Source: Foliimonas ilicis (GTDB taxonomy: Bacteria > Pseudomonadota > Alphaproteobacteria > Rhizobiales > Rhizobiaceae). Taken from it: a stretch of 64,000 nt of DNA. The position numbers were made by a program, and so were the translations under genes. The notes under the pieces were generated by a model. That model saw nothing but the letters and a program-made list of their open reading frames with translations, was not told the DNA's origin and searched no databases. The stretch spans positions 124,001 to 188,000 of the forward strand of contig NZ_JBDUUH010000008.1 of NCBI RefSeq assembly GCF_039939195.1. Reading direction: 5' to 3'. This document shows, one piece after another, positions 26,418-35,342 of the stretch (positions are counted from its first letter, which is position 1; every line of letters begins with the position of its first letter).

Positions 26418-28001
26418 TCAAGCGCTCATGGATTTCCTAGGAAGATAGATGTTGGAAAAGCGGGCGCGTAGCGTCTCATCTATTTCGGGTGAGACGTGCC
26501 TTGGGAAATAGGTGCTCAAAATCCGCTTCTTTTCGGCGATGGCGCGCATCAAGATGTCCGGCTTGCCTTTTTCGTTCCATTCCTTCGGGCTGAAGCGGTC
26601 GCCGATTGCCGGATAGAAATATTCGGTCTGCATCAGCCGCAACGTCTGTTCGTTGCCGAGATAATGGCCCGGCCCGTTTATGCAGACTTCGGTGATAGTA
26701 TCGATGGAAAGCGCTGCGTCCGACACGTCGATGCCGCGCACGCAGCGCTGGCAATGGCCGAGCATGTCATTGTCGATAAGCAGGCTTTCAAGGCAGAAAC
26801 CGAGTAGCGAGGCATGCATTCCGGCAGATTCATAGACGAGATTTACCCCGGATAGGCCCGCCATTACGTTGGTAATGCCCTTTTCGTAGCCGGATTGAAT
26901 GTCGGGCAGCTTGGAATCCGCCATGCCCGCCGCCGAACCGCCCGGCAGATCGTAGAATTGCGCCATCTGTCCGCAAGCCGCCGTCAGAAGCGCCTGCTCC
27001 GCCGAGCCGCCAGACATTGCGCCGGTGCGAAGATCCGAAACGAATGGCCACGTCCCGAAAATCGCCGGGTGGCCGGGTTTCAGCGCGTTGACGTAGACGA
27101 GGCCCGCAAGCACTTCGGCCACGGCCTGAACGACGGCACCCGCAATTGCCGCAGGAGCGGTGGCCCCCGCCTGTCCAGCCGAAAGAAGCAGGATCGGAAT
27201 CCCGCCCTCGACGCAGGCCTCCAAAACACCGCAAGCATCCTCGGCGAATTTCATCGGCGGCACGACGAAGCAATTGGAATTCGAAACGAAGGGCCGTGCG
27301 CGGAAATTCTCTTCGCCGCCGGCAATCGCATAGAGCATTTCGAGCGCGGGCGCGACGTTTTCGCGGACGGTGAAGCTCGTTCCAACATGCTTGGATGTCC
27401 CGCTTACGCAGGCGTAAAGCGTGTTGAAATCCATATCCAGCGGATCGGGAATGTCGCGCGGCACCATGGGGCGTTGGAAGAAGTGGATGTTGTCGACGCT
27501 GTCGACGATGCGCGCCGCGTCGTAAATGTCCTGAAGCAGCGATTCTCGGTATTCGCGCTTTTCGACATCGACGAGGTGCACGGCGGCCCCGGCGGTGCCG
27601 TAATGCACGCGCTTGCCCTGTATCAGCATGTCGTGCTTCGGGTCCTGACCGTGCAGCGTGAAATTGCGCGCTGCATTCGCAATGGTCGACATGACCAGTG
27701 CACGTGGGAAACGGACGCGGCCATCCTCGCCATAGATCGCGCCGACGCGCGTCAGCGCCTCGATGCAGCTTGGAATGGCATTGGCAAAGCCGACAGTTTC
27801 GAGAAGCGTCAGAACCGCTTCGTGAATGCGCTCGAGATCATTGTCATCCAGCGGCCTGTAGCGACCACCCTCAAGGCCGGGACGAATCGGTCTCACATCG
27901 TCCGAAAGCGGGGCTGCGCGCAGTGCGCGCCGCGCTTCCCGTCCACCGGACCGGCGCGAGCTACCACCCGCCGTTTCCTGCTTTTCGAGAGTGACACCCA
28001 T
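26418..28001 (-). CDS. MttB-family corrinoid methyltransferase (trimethylamine/betaine type)
   Basis: A 527-residue protein of the trimethylamine methyltransferase (MttB) superfamily. Recognisable stretches are RPLDDNDLERIHEAVLTLLE near the N-terminus, the barrel core, and EVCINGPGHYLG near the end. Archaeal MttB uses pyrrolysine; here the frame is uninterrupted, so it belongs with the non-pyrrolysine members such as glycine betaine methyltransferases. No corrinoid protein gene is adjacent. The ATG at 28001 has GGTGGAG upstream; a longer frame starts 12 codons earlier. It is codirectional with and downstream of a MocR regulator. Confidence 0.85.
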   Translation of the reverse strand: MGVTLEKQETAGGSSRRSGGREARRALRAAPLSDDVRPIRPGLEGGRYRPLDDNDLERIHEAVLTLLETVGFANAIPSCIEALTRVGAIYGEDGRVRFPRALVMSTIANAARNFTLHGQDPKHDMLIQGKRVHYGTAGAAVHLVDVEKREYRESLLQDIYDAARIVDSVDNIHFFQRPMVPRDIPDPLDMDFNTLYACVSGTSKHVGTSFTVRENVAPALEMLYAIAGGEENFRARPFVSNSNCFVVPPMKFAEDACGVLEACVEGGIPILLLSAGQAGATAPAAIAGAVVQAVAEVLAGLVYVNALKPGHPAIFGTWPFVSDLRTGAMSGGSAEQALLTAACGQMAQFYDLPGGSAAGMADSKLPDIQSGYEKGITNVMAGLSGVNLVYESAGMHASLLGFCLESLLIDNDMLGHCQRCVRGIDVSDAALSIDTITEVCINGPGHYLGNEQTLRLMQTEYFYPAIGDRFSPKEWNEKGKPDILMRAIAEKKRILSTYFPRHVSPEIDETLRARFSNIYLPRKSMSA

Positions 28002-28042
28002 GCCAGACACTCCACCATTTGCAGAAGCTTGGCGCATCTGGT

Positions 28043-28085
28043 TGGTCCAGTGTCGCGGTGCTTCGCGTCCCCTTTATATGGACTA
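28043..28085. promoter_or_regulatory. Candidate MocR sites before the MttB-like gene
   Basis: TGGTCCA (28043-28049) and TGGACTA (28079-28085) lie 42-84 bases before the MttB-like start. They match the TGGACCA/TGGTCCA half-sites found before the adjacent MocR gene. The second is one base off. Confidence 0.45.
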
Positions 28086-28162
28086 TGCAGCGGAGTTCGG
28101 CCGTGTGGATGTGCCAGCGAATTCCGCCAGCTATGCCACACGGTCTATCGGCGTAGAGCCAG

Positions 28163-29656
28163 TTATGCTGCTGCGGGGCGTCTTCCCGCGGCAGTTGCAA
28201 GCTCCCGGATTCCGGGCTCGATATGCTGAAGCGCGATCGACGAAATTCCGAGCCGCATGAAGCGCGACGGCTCTTTCTTCATGTCGAAAAACCGGTCGCC
28301 GGGCTCGATGATAACGCTGCGTGCTGCCGCAGCTTCGGCAAGTCCCGTCGCGTTTGTTCCGGGCGGACCTTCCAGCCAGAGCGAGGTTCCGCCCGCCGCA
28401 TCCGTGGACTGCCAATCGGGCAGGAAAGCGGAAATCGCGTGAACCAGACGCTTGCGCCTTTCCTCGAAGGCGGATGACAGGCGGCGCACCAGCGCCTCGT
28501 GGTGTCCAAGCGACAGGAAAAGCGCCACCGCGCGCTGATTGTTTGCCGGCGGGTGGCGCAGCATGAAACGGCGCAGCGCGCGCAATTCGGCGATCAGATC
28601 GGCGGAAGCGACGATGTAGCCAAGGCGAAGCCCCGGCGCGAGCGTCTTCGACATGGACCCGACATAGACGACGCGGCCGCTGCGATCATGGCTTTTCAAC
28701 GCCTGCTGCGGTGCTTCGTCAAGCAATTGGCTGTCATAACCATCCTCGATGATGATCTGGTTGTGACGCTCTGCCCGCGCCAGCAAATCCTGTCGCCGCG
28801 CATTGCTCAGCGGCACCATGGTCGGGCAATGATGGCTAGGCGTGACGAACACGAAGCCGGAATCCGCCGGGATCGATGATGTGACAATGCCTTCTTCATC
28901 GACCGGCGTAGCGTGGATATCCGCACCCGCCAGCCGGAAGATGCTGCGCGCATCCGGGTAGCCGGGGTCTTCCATCGCGACCTTCGTGCCCTTGGTCATC
29001 AGCAATGTCGCCAGCATATAAAGCGCGTGCTGCGCGCCCAGCGTCACGATGATCTCGTCGGGATTGGCGAAAATGCCCCGGCGCGGCAGAAGTCGTGCCT
29101 GAATCTGCTCGATCAGCAACGGATCGTCGCGATCCACCATGTCGGCTGCCCAGTTGCGGATTTCGAGCACGGCCAGCGCCATGCGGTTGCACTCGCGCCA
29201 TTCCGCAGTCGGGAATAGGGCCGGATCGAACTGGCCGTAGACGAACGGATAGGACGACTTGATCCAGTTCTGATTCTTGCTCGGCTGCTGAAAATCGCTG
29301 GCTGCGATCTGACGGCGCGACTTCCAGTCGATCTGGTTGGAGTTTTCGGGTGTCTTGCTGCTTGGCTTTGCCGGTGTCGCAAGCACTTCCGGGTTCACGA
29401 AATGCCCGCGCCGCTCCTTGGCGATGAGAAAGCCCTGATCGACGAGTTGCTGGAAGGCAAGAACCACCGTTCCGCGCGCAACGCCAAGCTTTTCAGCCAG
29501 GATTCGGCATGAAGGCAACGGCATGCTGGCTGCGATTTGACGGTCGAGAATAGCCGCCACGATCGCCTGCCGGATCTGTGCCTGCAAGGTCTGGCCGGAA
29601 TCTGCCGAAATACGGAACAGGCCGGACCAAATCGCCATGTCGTTTCTCTGGGCCAT
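28163..29656 (-). CDS. MocR-type regulator (GntR HTH fused to aminotransferase fold)
   Basis: A 497-residue PLP-dependent regulator. The N-terminal GntR winged helix is seen in LPSCRILAEKLGVARGTVVLAFQQL (~45-70). A ~340-residue class-I aminotransferase-like domain carries the conserved GSMSKTLAPGLRLGY with the PLP lysine and the DPGYPDA stretch. Such proteins sense PLP adducts of amino compounds; TauR binds CTGGACYTAA repeats. Similar half-sites flank this gene. Being next to an MttB-family methyltransferase suggests it controls use of a methylated amine or betaine. Confidence 0.9.
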   Translation of the reverse strand: MAQRNDMAIWSGLFRISADSGQTLQAQIRQAIVAAILDRQIAASMPLPSCRILAEKLGVARGTVVLAFQQLVDQGFLIAKERRGHFVNPEVLATPAKPSSKTPENSNQIDWKSRRQIAASDFQQPSKNQNWIKSSYPFVYGQFDPALFPTAEWRECNRMALAVLEIRNWAADMVDRDDPLLIEQIQARLLPRRGIFANPDEIIVTLGAQHALYMLATLLMTKGTKVAMEDPGYPDARSIFRLAGADIHATPVDEEGIVTSSIPADSGFVFVTPSHHCPTMVPLSNARRQDLLARAERHNQIIIEDGYDSQLLDEAPQQALKSHDRSGRVVYVGSMSKTLAPGLRLGYIVASADLIAELRALRRFMLRHPPANNQRAVALFLSLGHHEALVRRLSSAFEERRKRLVHAISAFLPDWQSTDAAGGTSLWLEGPPGTNATGLAEAAAARSVIIEPGDRFFDMKKEPSRFMRLGISSIALQHIEPGIRELATAAGRRPAAA

Positions 29657-29695
29657 CGAAGCGCTTCCTCGAACGAAATCGTTCTAATATTTTTC

Positions 29696-29723
29696 TGGAC
29701 CATAGAATGCTATCTCTGGTCCA
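29696..29723. promoter_or_regulatory. Candidate MocR autoregulatory operator
   Basis: TGGACCA (29696-29702) and TGGTCCA (29717-29723) form a perfect inverted pair with 21 bases between centres, two helical turns. They lie 40-67 bases before the MocR start. A separate GAACGA/TCGTTC inverted repeat lies at 29671-29684. Confidence 0.6.
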
Positions 29724-29896
29724 ACAGGTTGCGCCAATCAATTATTCTGATCCTATAGATTTATGCCACGAATAGATTGTTGCGCGGAGAGGGCGAAACG
29801 AGAGCAAATTGTTTCGTTTAAAACGCCGAACATGTCTCCTTCTGGACATAGGCCTCTGATATTAGTTGCTGACGAAAAGCGATCTGGAGAGCGAAA

Positions 29897-31537
29897 GTGC
29901 CTGAATCAGAATTCCGCGCGCAACTATCGGCGTTGCGCGACCATCACGCGGATGTCCCCAAAAACATGCGTGAGGCTTTCGCATCCGACAAGCAGCGTTT
30001 CGAGCGCTTTTCCCTGCTGGATGGCGATCTGCTGCTCGACTGGTCCAAATGCGCGGTCGATGATCTTGCCATGACCCTGCTGGAAAAGCTGGCGATTACT
30101 GGCAAGGTGCCTGAGCGCCGGGCCGCGATGTTTGCGGGCGAAAAGATCAATTTCACAGAAGGCAGGGCGGTGCTTCATACCGCGCTGCGCGACCTTTCCG
30201 GCGAAGGCGTCAAGCTCGACGGCAAGAACATCTCGTACGATGTGCGCTCGGTGCTTGATGCCATGAGCGCCTTTGCCGATAAGGTCCGTTCCGGCGAAGC
30301 CGCAGGTGCGACCGGCAAGAAAATCACCGACATCGTCAATATCGGCATCGGCGGGTCCGATCTCGGTCCGGCCATGGCGACGCTGGCGCTGGCGCCTTAC
30401 CATGACGGGCCGCGCGCGCATTACGTATCCAATGTCGATGGCGCGCATATTCACGACACGCTGAAAGTCCTCGATCCCGAAACCACGCTTTTCATCATCG
30501 CGTCAAAAACGTTCACGACCGTCGAGACGATGACCAACGCCGAAACGGCGCAGAAATGGATCGCCGCAGCGCTCGGCAAGGATGCAACCGCTAAGCATTT
30601 CTGTGCCGTGTCGACCGCGCTCGATAAAGTCGCGGCATTCGGCATCGAGCAGGATCGCGTTTTCGGTTTTTGGGACTGGGTCGGCGGACGCTACTCGCTC
30701 TGGTCGGCCATCGGCCTGCCGGTGATGATTGCGGTCGGCCCTGAAAATTTCCGTGCCTTTCTTGAAGGCGGACATGCGATGGACGAGCATTTCGCATCAG
30801 CACCTTTGCTCGAAAACATTCCTGTCGTCATGGCGCTGATCGGCTATTGGCACCGTGTCGTCTGCGAATATCCGGCACTTGCCGTCATTCCCTACGACCA
30901 GCGGCTTTCGCGGCTTCCAGCCTATCTCCAGCAGCTCGATATGGAATCGAACGGCAAGCGCGTGACGCGCGACGGCACACCTGTTGCCACCGTCACCGGC
31001 CCGCTTGTCTGGGGCGAGCCGGGTACGAATGGCCAGCATGCCTTCTTCCAGCTTCTGCATCAGGGTACGGACATTATTCCGATCGAATTCCTCGCTGCCG
31101 CAGAAGGTCACGAACCGGATTTGCAGCATCATCACGATCTGCTCCTCGCAAACTGCCTCGCACAGTCGGAAGCCTTGATGAAGGGCCGCACGCTTGAAGA
31201 AGCACGCCGCCAGATGCTGACCAAGGGCATCGCGCAGGACGAGGTGGACAAGATCGCGCCGCATCGCGTGTTTCCGGGAAACCGGCCGTCGGTGACGTTG
31301 CTCTACAAGAAGCTCGATCCGCATATGCTTGGCCGTCTGATTGCGCTTTACGAGCATCGCGTTTTCGTCGAAGGCGTGCTGTTCGGCATCAATTCCTTCG
31401 ATCAGTGGGGCGTCGAGCTCGGTAAGGAACTGGCGACCAATCTTCTGCCTGTCGTTGAGGGAAAAGAAGATACCGCTAAAAGCGACGCTTCGACCGCGGG
31501 TCTGGTGCATCACATTCACCGACTGCGTGCGGAGTAG
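29897..31537 (+). CDS. pgi: Glucose-6-phosphate isomerase
   Basis: A 546-residue phosphoglucose isomerase interconverting glucose-6-phosphate and fructose-6-phosphate. Family signatures are GIGGSDLGP (~152), the FWDWVGGRYSLWSAIGLP region (~256), and the C-terminal GINSFDQWGVELGKEL (~500). It starts with GTG, with GGAG about 9 bases upstream. It is followed after 5 bases by an HAD phosphatase gene, which is probably cotranscribed. The 240-base upstream region is shared with the divergent MocR gene. Confidence 0.95.
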   Translation: MPESEFRAQLSALRDHHADVPKNMREAFASDKQRFERFSLLDGDLLLDWSKCAVDDLAMTLLEKLAITGKVPERRAAMFAGEKINFTEGRAVLHTALRDLSGEGVKLDGKNISYDVRSVLDAMSAFADKVRSGEAAGATGKKITDIVNIGIGGSDLGPAMATLALAPYHDGPRAHYVSNVDGAHIHDTLKVLDPETTLFIIASKTFTTVETMTNAETAQKWIAAALGKDATAKHFCAVSTALDKVAAFGIEQDRVFGFWDWVGGRYSLWSAIGLPVMIAVGPENFRAFLEGGHAMDEHFASAPLLENIPVVMALIGYWHRVVCEYPALAVIPYDQRLSRLPAYLQQLDMESNGKRVTRDGTPVATVTGPLVWGEPGTNGQHAFFQLLHQGTDIIPIEFLAAAEGHEPDLQHHHDLLLANCLAQSEALMKGRTLEEARRQMLTKGIAQDEVDKIAPHRVFPGNRPSVTLLYKKLDPHMLGRLIALYEHRVFVEGVLFGINSFDQWGVELGKELATNLLPVVEGKEDTAKSDASTAGLVHHIHRLRAE

Positions 31538-31542
31538 CGGGT

Positions 31543-32256
31543 TTGGCAATTAAAGGCATTCTATTCGACAAGGACGGTACGCTTGTCGATTTTCAGGCGA
31601 CATGGTTCGCAGTCGGCGACCTTCTGGCGCTTCAGGCGGCAGATGGCGACCGCCAGCGCGCCGACGAACTCATGAAGCTGGCGGGCTATGACTACGAGCA
31701 GCATTGTTTCGTGGCCGACTCGGTCTTCGCAGCCGGAACGAATGCGGAAGTCATCGACCTCTGGTATCCGCATAAAAGCCCTCAGGAACGCCAGGCGATG
31801 CTGGCCGACTATAACGCCTTTACGGCAGTGGAGGGCGCAAGGCACTCGGTTCCGTTGCCGGGCGGCACGGATGCGATTGCCAGCCTGCACGGTTCCGGCT
31901 TCCGCATGGGCGTTGCAACGAATGATTCCACCAGCGGCGCGGAAAAGACGCTGCTGGCGCTCGGCATCGCCCAGATGTTCGAGGCCGCCTACGGTTATGA
32001 TGCGGTCGCCAATCCGAAGCCCGCACCGGACGTGCTTTATGCATTCTCCGATCTGACGGGCCTGAAACCATCGGAAATCGCGATGGTCGGAGACAATCGC
32101 CACGATCTCGACATGGCGCGCGCTGGCGGCGCTGGCCTGGCCATCGCCGTTCTGAGCGGCACCGGCACCCGCGAAACGCTGGCACCGATTGCTGACGTCG
32201 TGCTGGATTCGATTGCCGATTTGCCGGCCTATCTGGCTAGCGGACAGACGGCTTAG
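31543..32256 (+). CDS. HAD-family phosphatase (phosphoglycolate-phosphatase-like)
   Basis: A 237-residue HAD hydrolase. Motif I is FDKDGTLVDF (~7), where the second residue of the usual DxD is in the DKDGT form; motif II is Thr in VATNDST; motif III and IV are Lys in NPKPAPD and GDNRHDLDMA. A TTG start is required because motif I begins at about residue 8 and no ATG precedes it in frame. The gene follows pgi after 5 bases. The substrate is not determined. Confidence 0.85.
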   Translation: MAIKGILFDKDGTLVDFQATWFAVGDLLALQAADGDRQRADELMKLAGYDYEQHCFVADSVFAAGTNAEVIDLWYPHKSPQERQAMLADYNAFTAVEGARHSVPLPGGTDAIASLHGSGFRMGVATNDSTSGAEKTLLALGIAQMFEAAYGYDAVANPKPAPDVLYAFSDLTGLKPSEIAMVGDNRHDLDMARAGGAGLAIAVLSGTGTRETLAPIADVVLDSIADLPAYLASGQTA

Positions 32257-32267
32257 CCTAAGGCGAT

Positions 32268-32479
32268 TCCTGCTTTGATGGAATCGCGAGGCGCCCCCCT
32301 CTGTCCTGCCGGACATCTCCCCCACGGGTGGGGAGATTGGCTGACACACTCTCCGCACTCATTCTGCAACGTCAGCGATTGGTGCCGTGCTTAAATGATA
32401 GAGTAATCTCCCCACTTGTGGGGGAGATGTCCGGCAGGACAGAGGGGAGCGCTGCCCCGCCGGCGTTTCTTTCTAAAAA
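32268..32479. repeat. Family A palindrome copy 5 with extended flanks, core orientation 2
   Basis: The left flank TCCTGCTTTGATGGAATCGC and right flank GCGCTGCCCCGCCGGCG through CTAAAAAT match the copy at 26191. The core (GGCTGACACACTCTCCGCAC onward) is the reverse complement of that copy's core. The right end abuts the stop of the next gene. Confidence 0.88.
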
Positions 32480-34906
32480 TCAGCCCCGCAATTCGCGACG
32501 CAGGATCTTGCCGACATTGGTCTTCGGCAACTCAGTCCGGAATTCCACGGACTTTGGCCGCTTGTATCCGGTCAGATTTTCCTTGCAGTAGGCGAGCAGA
32601 GCTTCCGCCGTCAGGTTCGGATCCTTCTTGACCACGAACAGCTTGGGCACTTCACCCGATTTCTCGTCCGGCACGCCGACCGCCGCGACTTCCAGGACGC
32701 CCGGATGCTGTGCGGCGACTTCCTCAAGCTCGTTCGGATAAACGTTGAAGCCCGAGACGAGGATCATGTCCTTCTTGCGGTCGACGATCTTCGTATAGCC
32801 CTTGGCGTCCATGAAGCCCATGTCGCCGGAACGGAAGAAGCCGTCCTTGCTCATGACCTTCTCTGTCTCGTCCGGGCGGTTCCAATAGCCGGCCATGACC
32901 TGTGGGCCGCGAATGCAGACTTCGCCGACTTCGCCTAGCGGCACATCGTTGCCATCGTCGTCGCGGATGGCGATTTCGGTCGAAGGCATAGGCAGGCCGA
33001 TCGTTCCCGTAAACTCGTCCGCATCGAAGCGGTTGGCGGTTGCGACCGGTGCTGTTTCAGAAAGGCCGTAGCCCTCGGTGACGATATTGCCGGTCAGCGC
33101 CTTCCAGCGATCGGCTACGCCGCGCTGGATCGCCATTCCGCCGCCGAAAGTCAGGATCAACGGTTTGAAGTCGAGCTTCCGGAAATCCTCATTGTTCAAC
33201 AGCGCGTTGAACAGCGTGTTGAGACCCGGAAACACGTTGATGGGATATTTGCCGAGTTCCTTGACGAAGCCCGGAATATCGCGCGGATTTGGAATGAGAA
33301 TGTTCTGCGCACCTTGCTGCATACCGGCCAGTGCGTTCACCGTCAGCGCGTAGATATGATAGAGCGGCAAGGCACAGACGAAGACGAGGTTCGAAGGCTT
33401 CGACTTCTTGGCGTAGGCACTTTCCATCCACATCGCATTCTGGACGACGTTCGACAAAACCGTGCGATGCAGAAGCACGGCACCTTTCGAAACTCCGGTC
33501 GTGCCGCCGGTATATTGCAGAAACGCGATTGCATCCGGGTCCGGCGCAGCAGGTTTGAATGTCTTTTTCGAACCCTCGGAAACTGCATCCAGGAACTTCA
33601 CATGGCCCGGCAGCGACCATGCGGGCACCATTTTCTTGACCCGCCGAACGACGAAATTCACGATCGAACCTTTGACCGTGCCGAGCATGTCGCCCATCGA
33701 GGTGACGACGACGTGCTTAACCTGCGTCTTCGCGATGACCGACTGAAGCGTCGTTGCGAAATTCTCGAGGATGATGATCGCCTCGGCGCCCGAATCCTTG
33801 AGCTGATGCTCCAGCTCGCGCGGCGTGTAGAGCGGATTGACGTTCACCACGGTATAGCCGGCACGCAGAACGCCGAGCATCGCCACTGGATATTGCAGAA
33901 CGTTGGGCATCATGATCGCGACGCGCGCATCCGGCTTGAGGCCGCGCGATTGGAGCCATGCGCCAAAAGCGGCGGACTGGCGTTCGAGTTCGGAGTAGGT
34001 CAGCGTCTTGCCCATGCAGGTGAAGGCCGGACGTGCCGAATATTTGCGCGCGGACTCCACGAGCAGTTCGCCGATCGACGAAAAGGGCAGCTTGCCGATC
34101 TCGGCCGGAACATTGGGCGGATAGCTGGCCAGCCAGGGTTTTGAAACGGCTGTGGCCTGTGGCTTCTTTGCAGCCTTTTCGACAGTGGACGCCTTGGGAG
34201 ACGTTTTGGTCTCAGTAGATTTCTTTGCTGCAACTTTGGGTTTGGATGCCTTTGCAGGTTCGGCTTTGAGCGCCGCCGCCTTCACGGGTTCCGCTTTCGG
34301 CTTGACCGTTGCGGGCTTTGCAGCCGCAGCTTTCGCCGGCTTTACAGGCGCCTTTGCTGCAGTTTTGGGCGCGCTCGCCACGACAGTTTTCTTGCTCGCG
34401 CTTGCGGCAGCTTTTGCAGGCGCTGGTTTTGCAGTGGCCTTCGGGCTGGCAGCGGGTGCCGTTTTGGCTGGGGCCTTTGGTGCCGTCTTCGGCGCGCTCG
34501 CCACGACAGCTTTCTTACTTGCGCTTGCAGCGGCTTTCGCCGGTGTTGCGGCTTTTACAGGTGCCGGTTTCGTAACCGCCTTCGGGCTGGCGGCAGATAC
34601 TGCCTTGGCCGGGGCCTTTGGTGCCGTCTTTGGCACTTTCGCTACGACAGTTTTCTTACTTGCGCCTGCAGCGGCTTTTGCCGGCTTTGCAGCTTTTACG
34701 GGAGCTGGTTTCGCAGCAGCCTTCGAACTGGCGGCAGGTGCTGCCTTCGCAGGCTTGGAAGCAGCCGGTGTCTTGTCTTTCACAGCCATTTTCGTTGCAG
34801 ATGCTGCGGCCTGTTTCTTCGGTGCTGCAGCCTTCTGTTCGGCTGCCGTCTTGGGCTTCTCTTTAGTCACCGCTGTCTTTGCGCCGGTCTTTATTGCTTT
34901 AGCCAA
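32480..34906 (-). CDS. Long-chain acyl-CoA ligase with histone-H1-like N-terminal extension
   Basis: An 808-residue protein. Residues ~255-808 are a FadD-type fatty acid-CoA ligase beginning KPWLASYPPNVPAEI, with the AMP-binding motif YTGGTTGVSKGA, GYGLSETAPV, and the C-terminal GFNVYPNELEEV and KRPKSVEF. Residues 1-254 are almost entirely Ala, Lys, Pro, Ser, Thr and Val and hold about 2.5 copies of a 41-47 residue unit (SKKTVVA...PAKAAASA), like histone H1 or AlgP tails. No ATG, GTG or TTG occurs in frame near residue 254 (that Val is GTT), so the ligase cannot easily start alone. Possibly DNA-, envelope- or polyphosphate-binding. Confidence 0.9.
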   Translation of the reverse strand: MAKAIKTGAKTAVTKEKPKTAAEQKAAAPKKQAAASATKMAVKDKTPAASKPAKAAPAASSKAAAKPAPVKAAKPAKAAAGASKKTVVAKVPKTAPKAPAKAVSAASPKAVTKPAPVKAATPAKAAASASKKAVVASAPKTAPKAPAKTAPAASPKATAKPAPAKAAASASKKTVVASAPKTAAKAPVKPAKAAAAKPATVKPKAEPVKAAALKAEPAKASKPKVAAKKSTETKTSPKASTVEKAAKKPQATAVSKPWLASYPPNVPAEIGKLPFSSIGELLVESARKYSARPAFTCMGKTLTYSELERQSAAFGAWLQSRGLKPDARVAIMMPNVLQYPVAMLGVLRAGYTVVNVNPLYTPRELEHQLKDSGAEAIIILENFATTLQSVIAKTQVKHVVVTSMGDMLGTVKGSIVNFVVRRVKKMVPAWSLPGHVKFLDAVSEGSKKTFKPAAPDPDAIAFLQYTGGTTGVSKGAVLLHRTVLSNVVQNAMWMESAYAKKSKPSNLVFVCALPLYHIYALTVNALAGMQQGAQNILIPNPRDIPGFVKELGKYPINVFPGLNTLFNALLNNEDFRKLDFKPLILTFGGGMAIQRGVADRWKALTGNIVTEGYGLSETAPVATANRFDADEFTGTIGLPMPSTEIAIRDDDGNDVPLGEVGEVCIRGPQVMAGYWNRPDETEKVMSKDGFFRSGDMGFMDAKGYTKIVDRKKDMILVSGFNVYPNELEEVAAQHPGVLEVAAVGVPDEKSGEVPKLFVVKKDPNLTAEALLAYCKENLTGYKRPKSVEFRTELPKTNVGKILRRELRG

Positions 34907-35342
34907 ATCTACCTCCCCGATTTATATGCGCTGGTTTTCTGTACTGTCTGTCACTAGAGCCGGTGTTCGCCTCACTGAAATTCAGAAAATCCGTCGAAAC
35001 CTCTTGTATTGTGCGAGAAGGCAAACAGGCAAGACTTACCCAGCGGAAGCATATGAACTTTAGTGCTATATGCGCCCAGTCATGACTATAGGTTGCATGG
35101 CAATGCTTTTCTATGGCTTCATCGGTTTAGAACAAAAAGAACGCCGAAGCGCCGCAATCCACTGATTTGGTGTTTGAAGAAGAGTGCAATTAGAAAATAT
35201 TACTAATATTTTGGAAAATTGGGGCAATCGCTTCTCGTTACCGAGCGTAATGCGAACGGGGTGTTCCAAACCCTCGAAAACGGTGCTTATATGCGCGCTC
35301 GTGAGCCTGTTTAGCGTGGCTTGGTTATAGCGGGAGTTCTCC
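34907..35342. other. Intergenic region, AT-rich, shared upstream region
   Basis: The 436 bases between the divergent acyl-CoA ligase and dppA-like genes show no convincing gene. They are AT-richer than the surroundings and hold an inverted repeat AAAATATT-ACT-AATATTTT at 35194-35212. The dppA-like gene has GGGAG 7 bases before its ATG. I could not assign promoters with confidence. Confidence 0.55.

Noticed and set aside
26418..28001. Pyrrolysine use in the MttB-family gene
   Set aside because: The reading frame contains no in-frame amber codon, so no suppression is needed.
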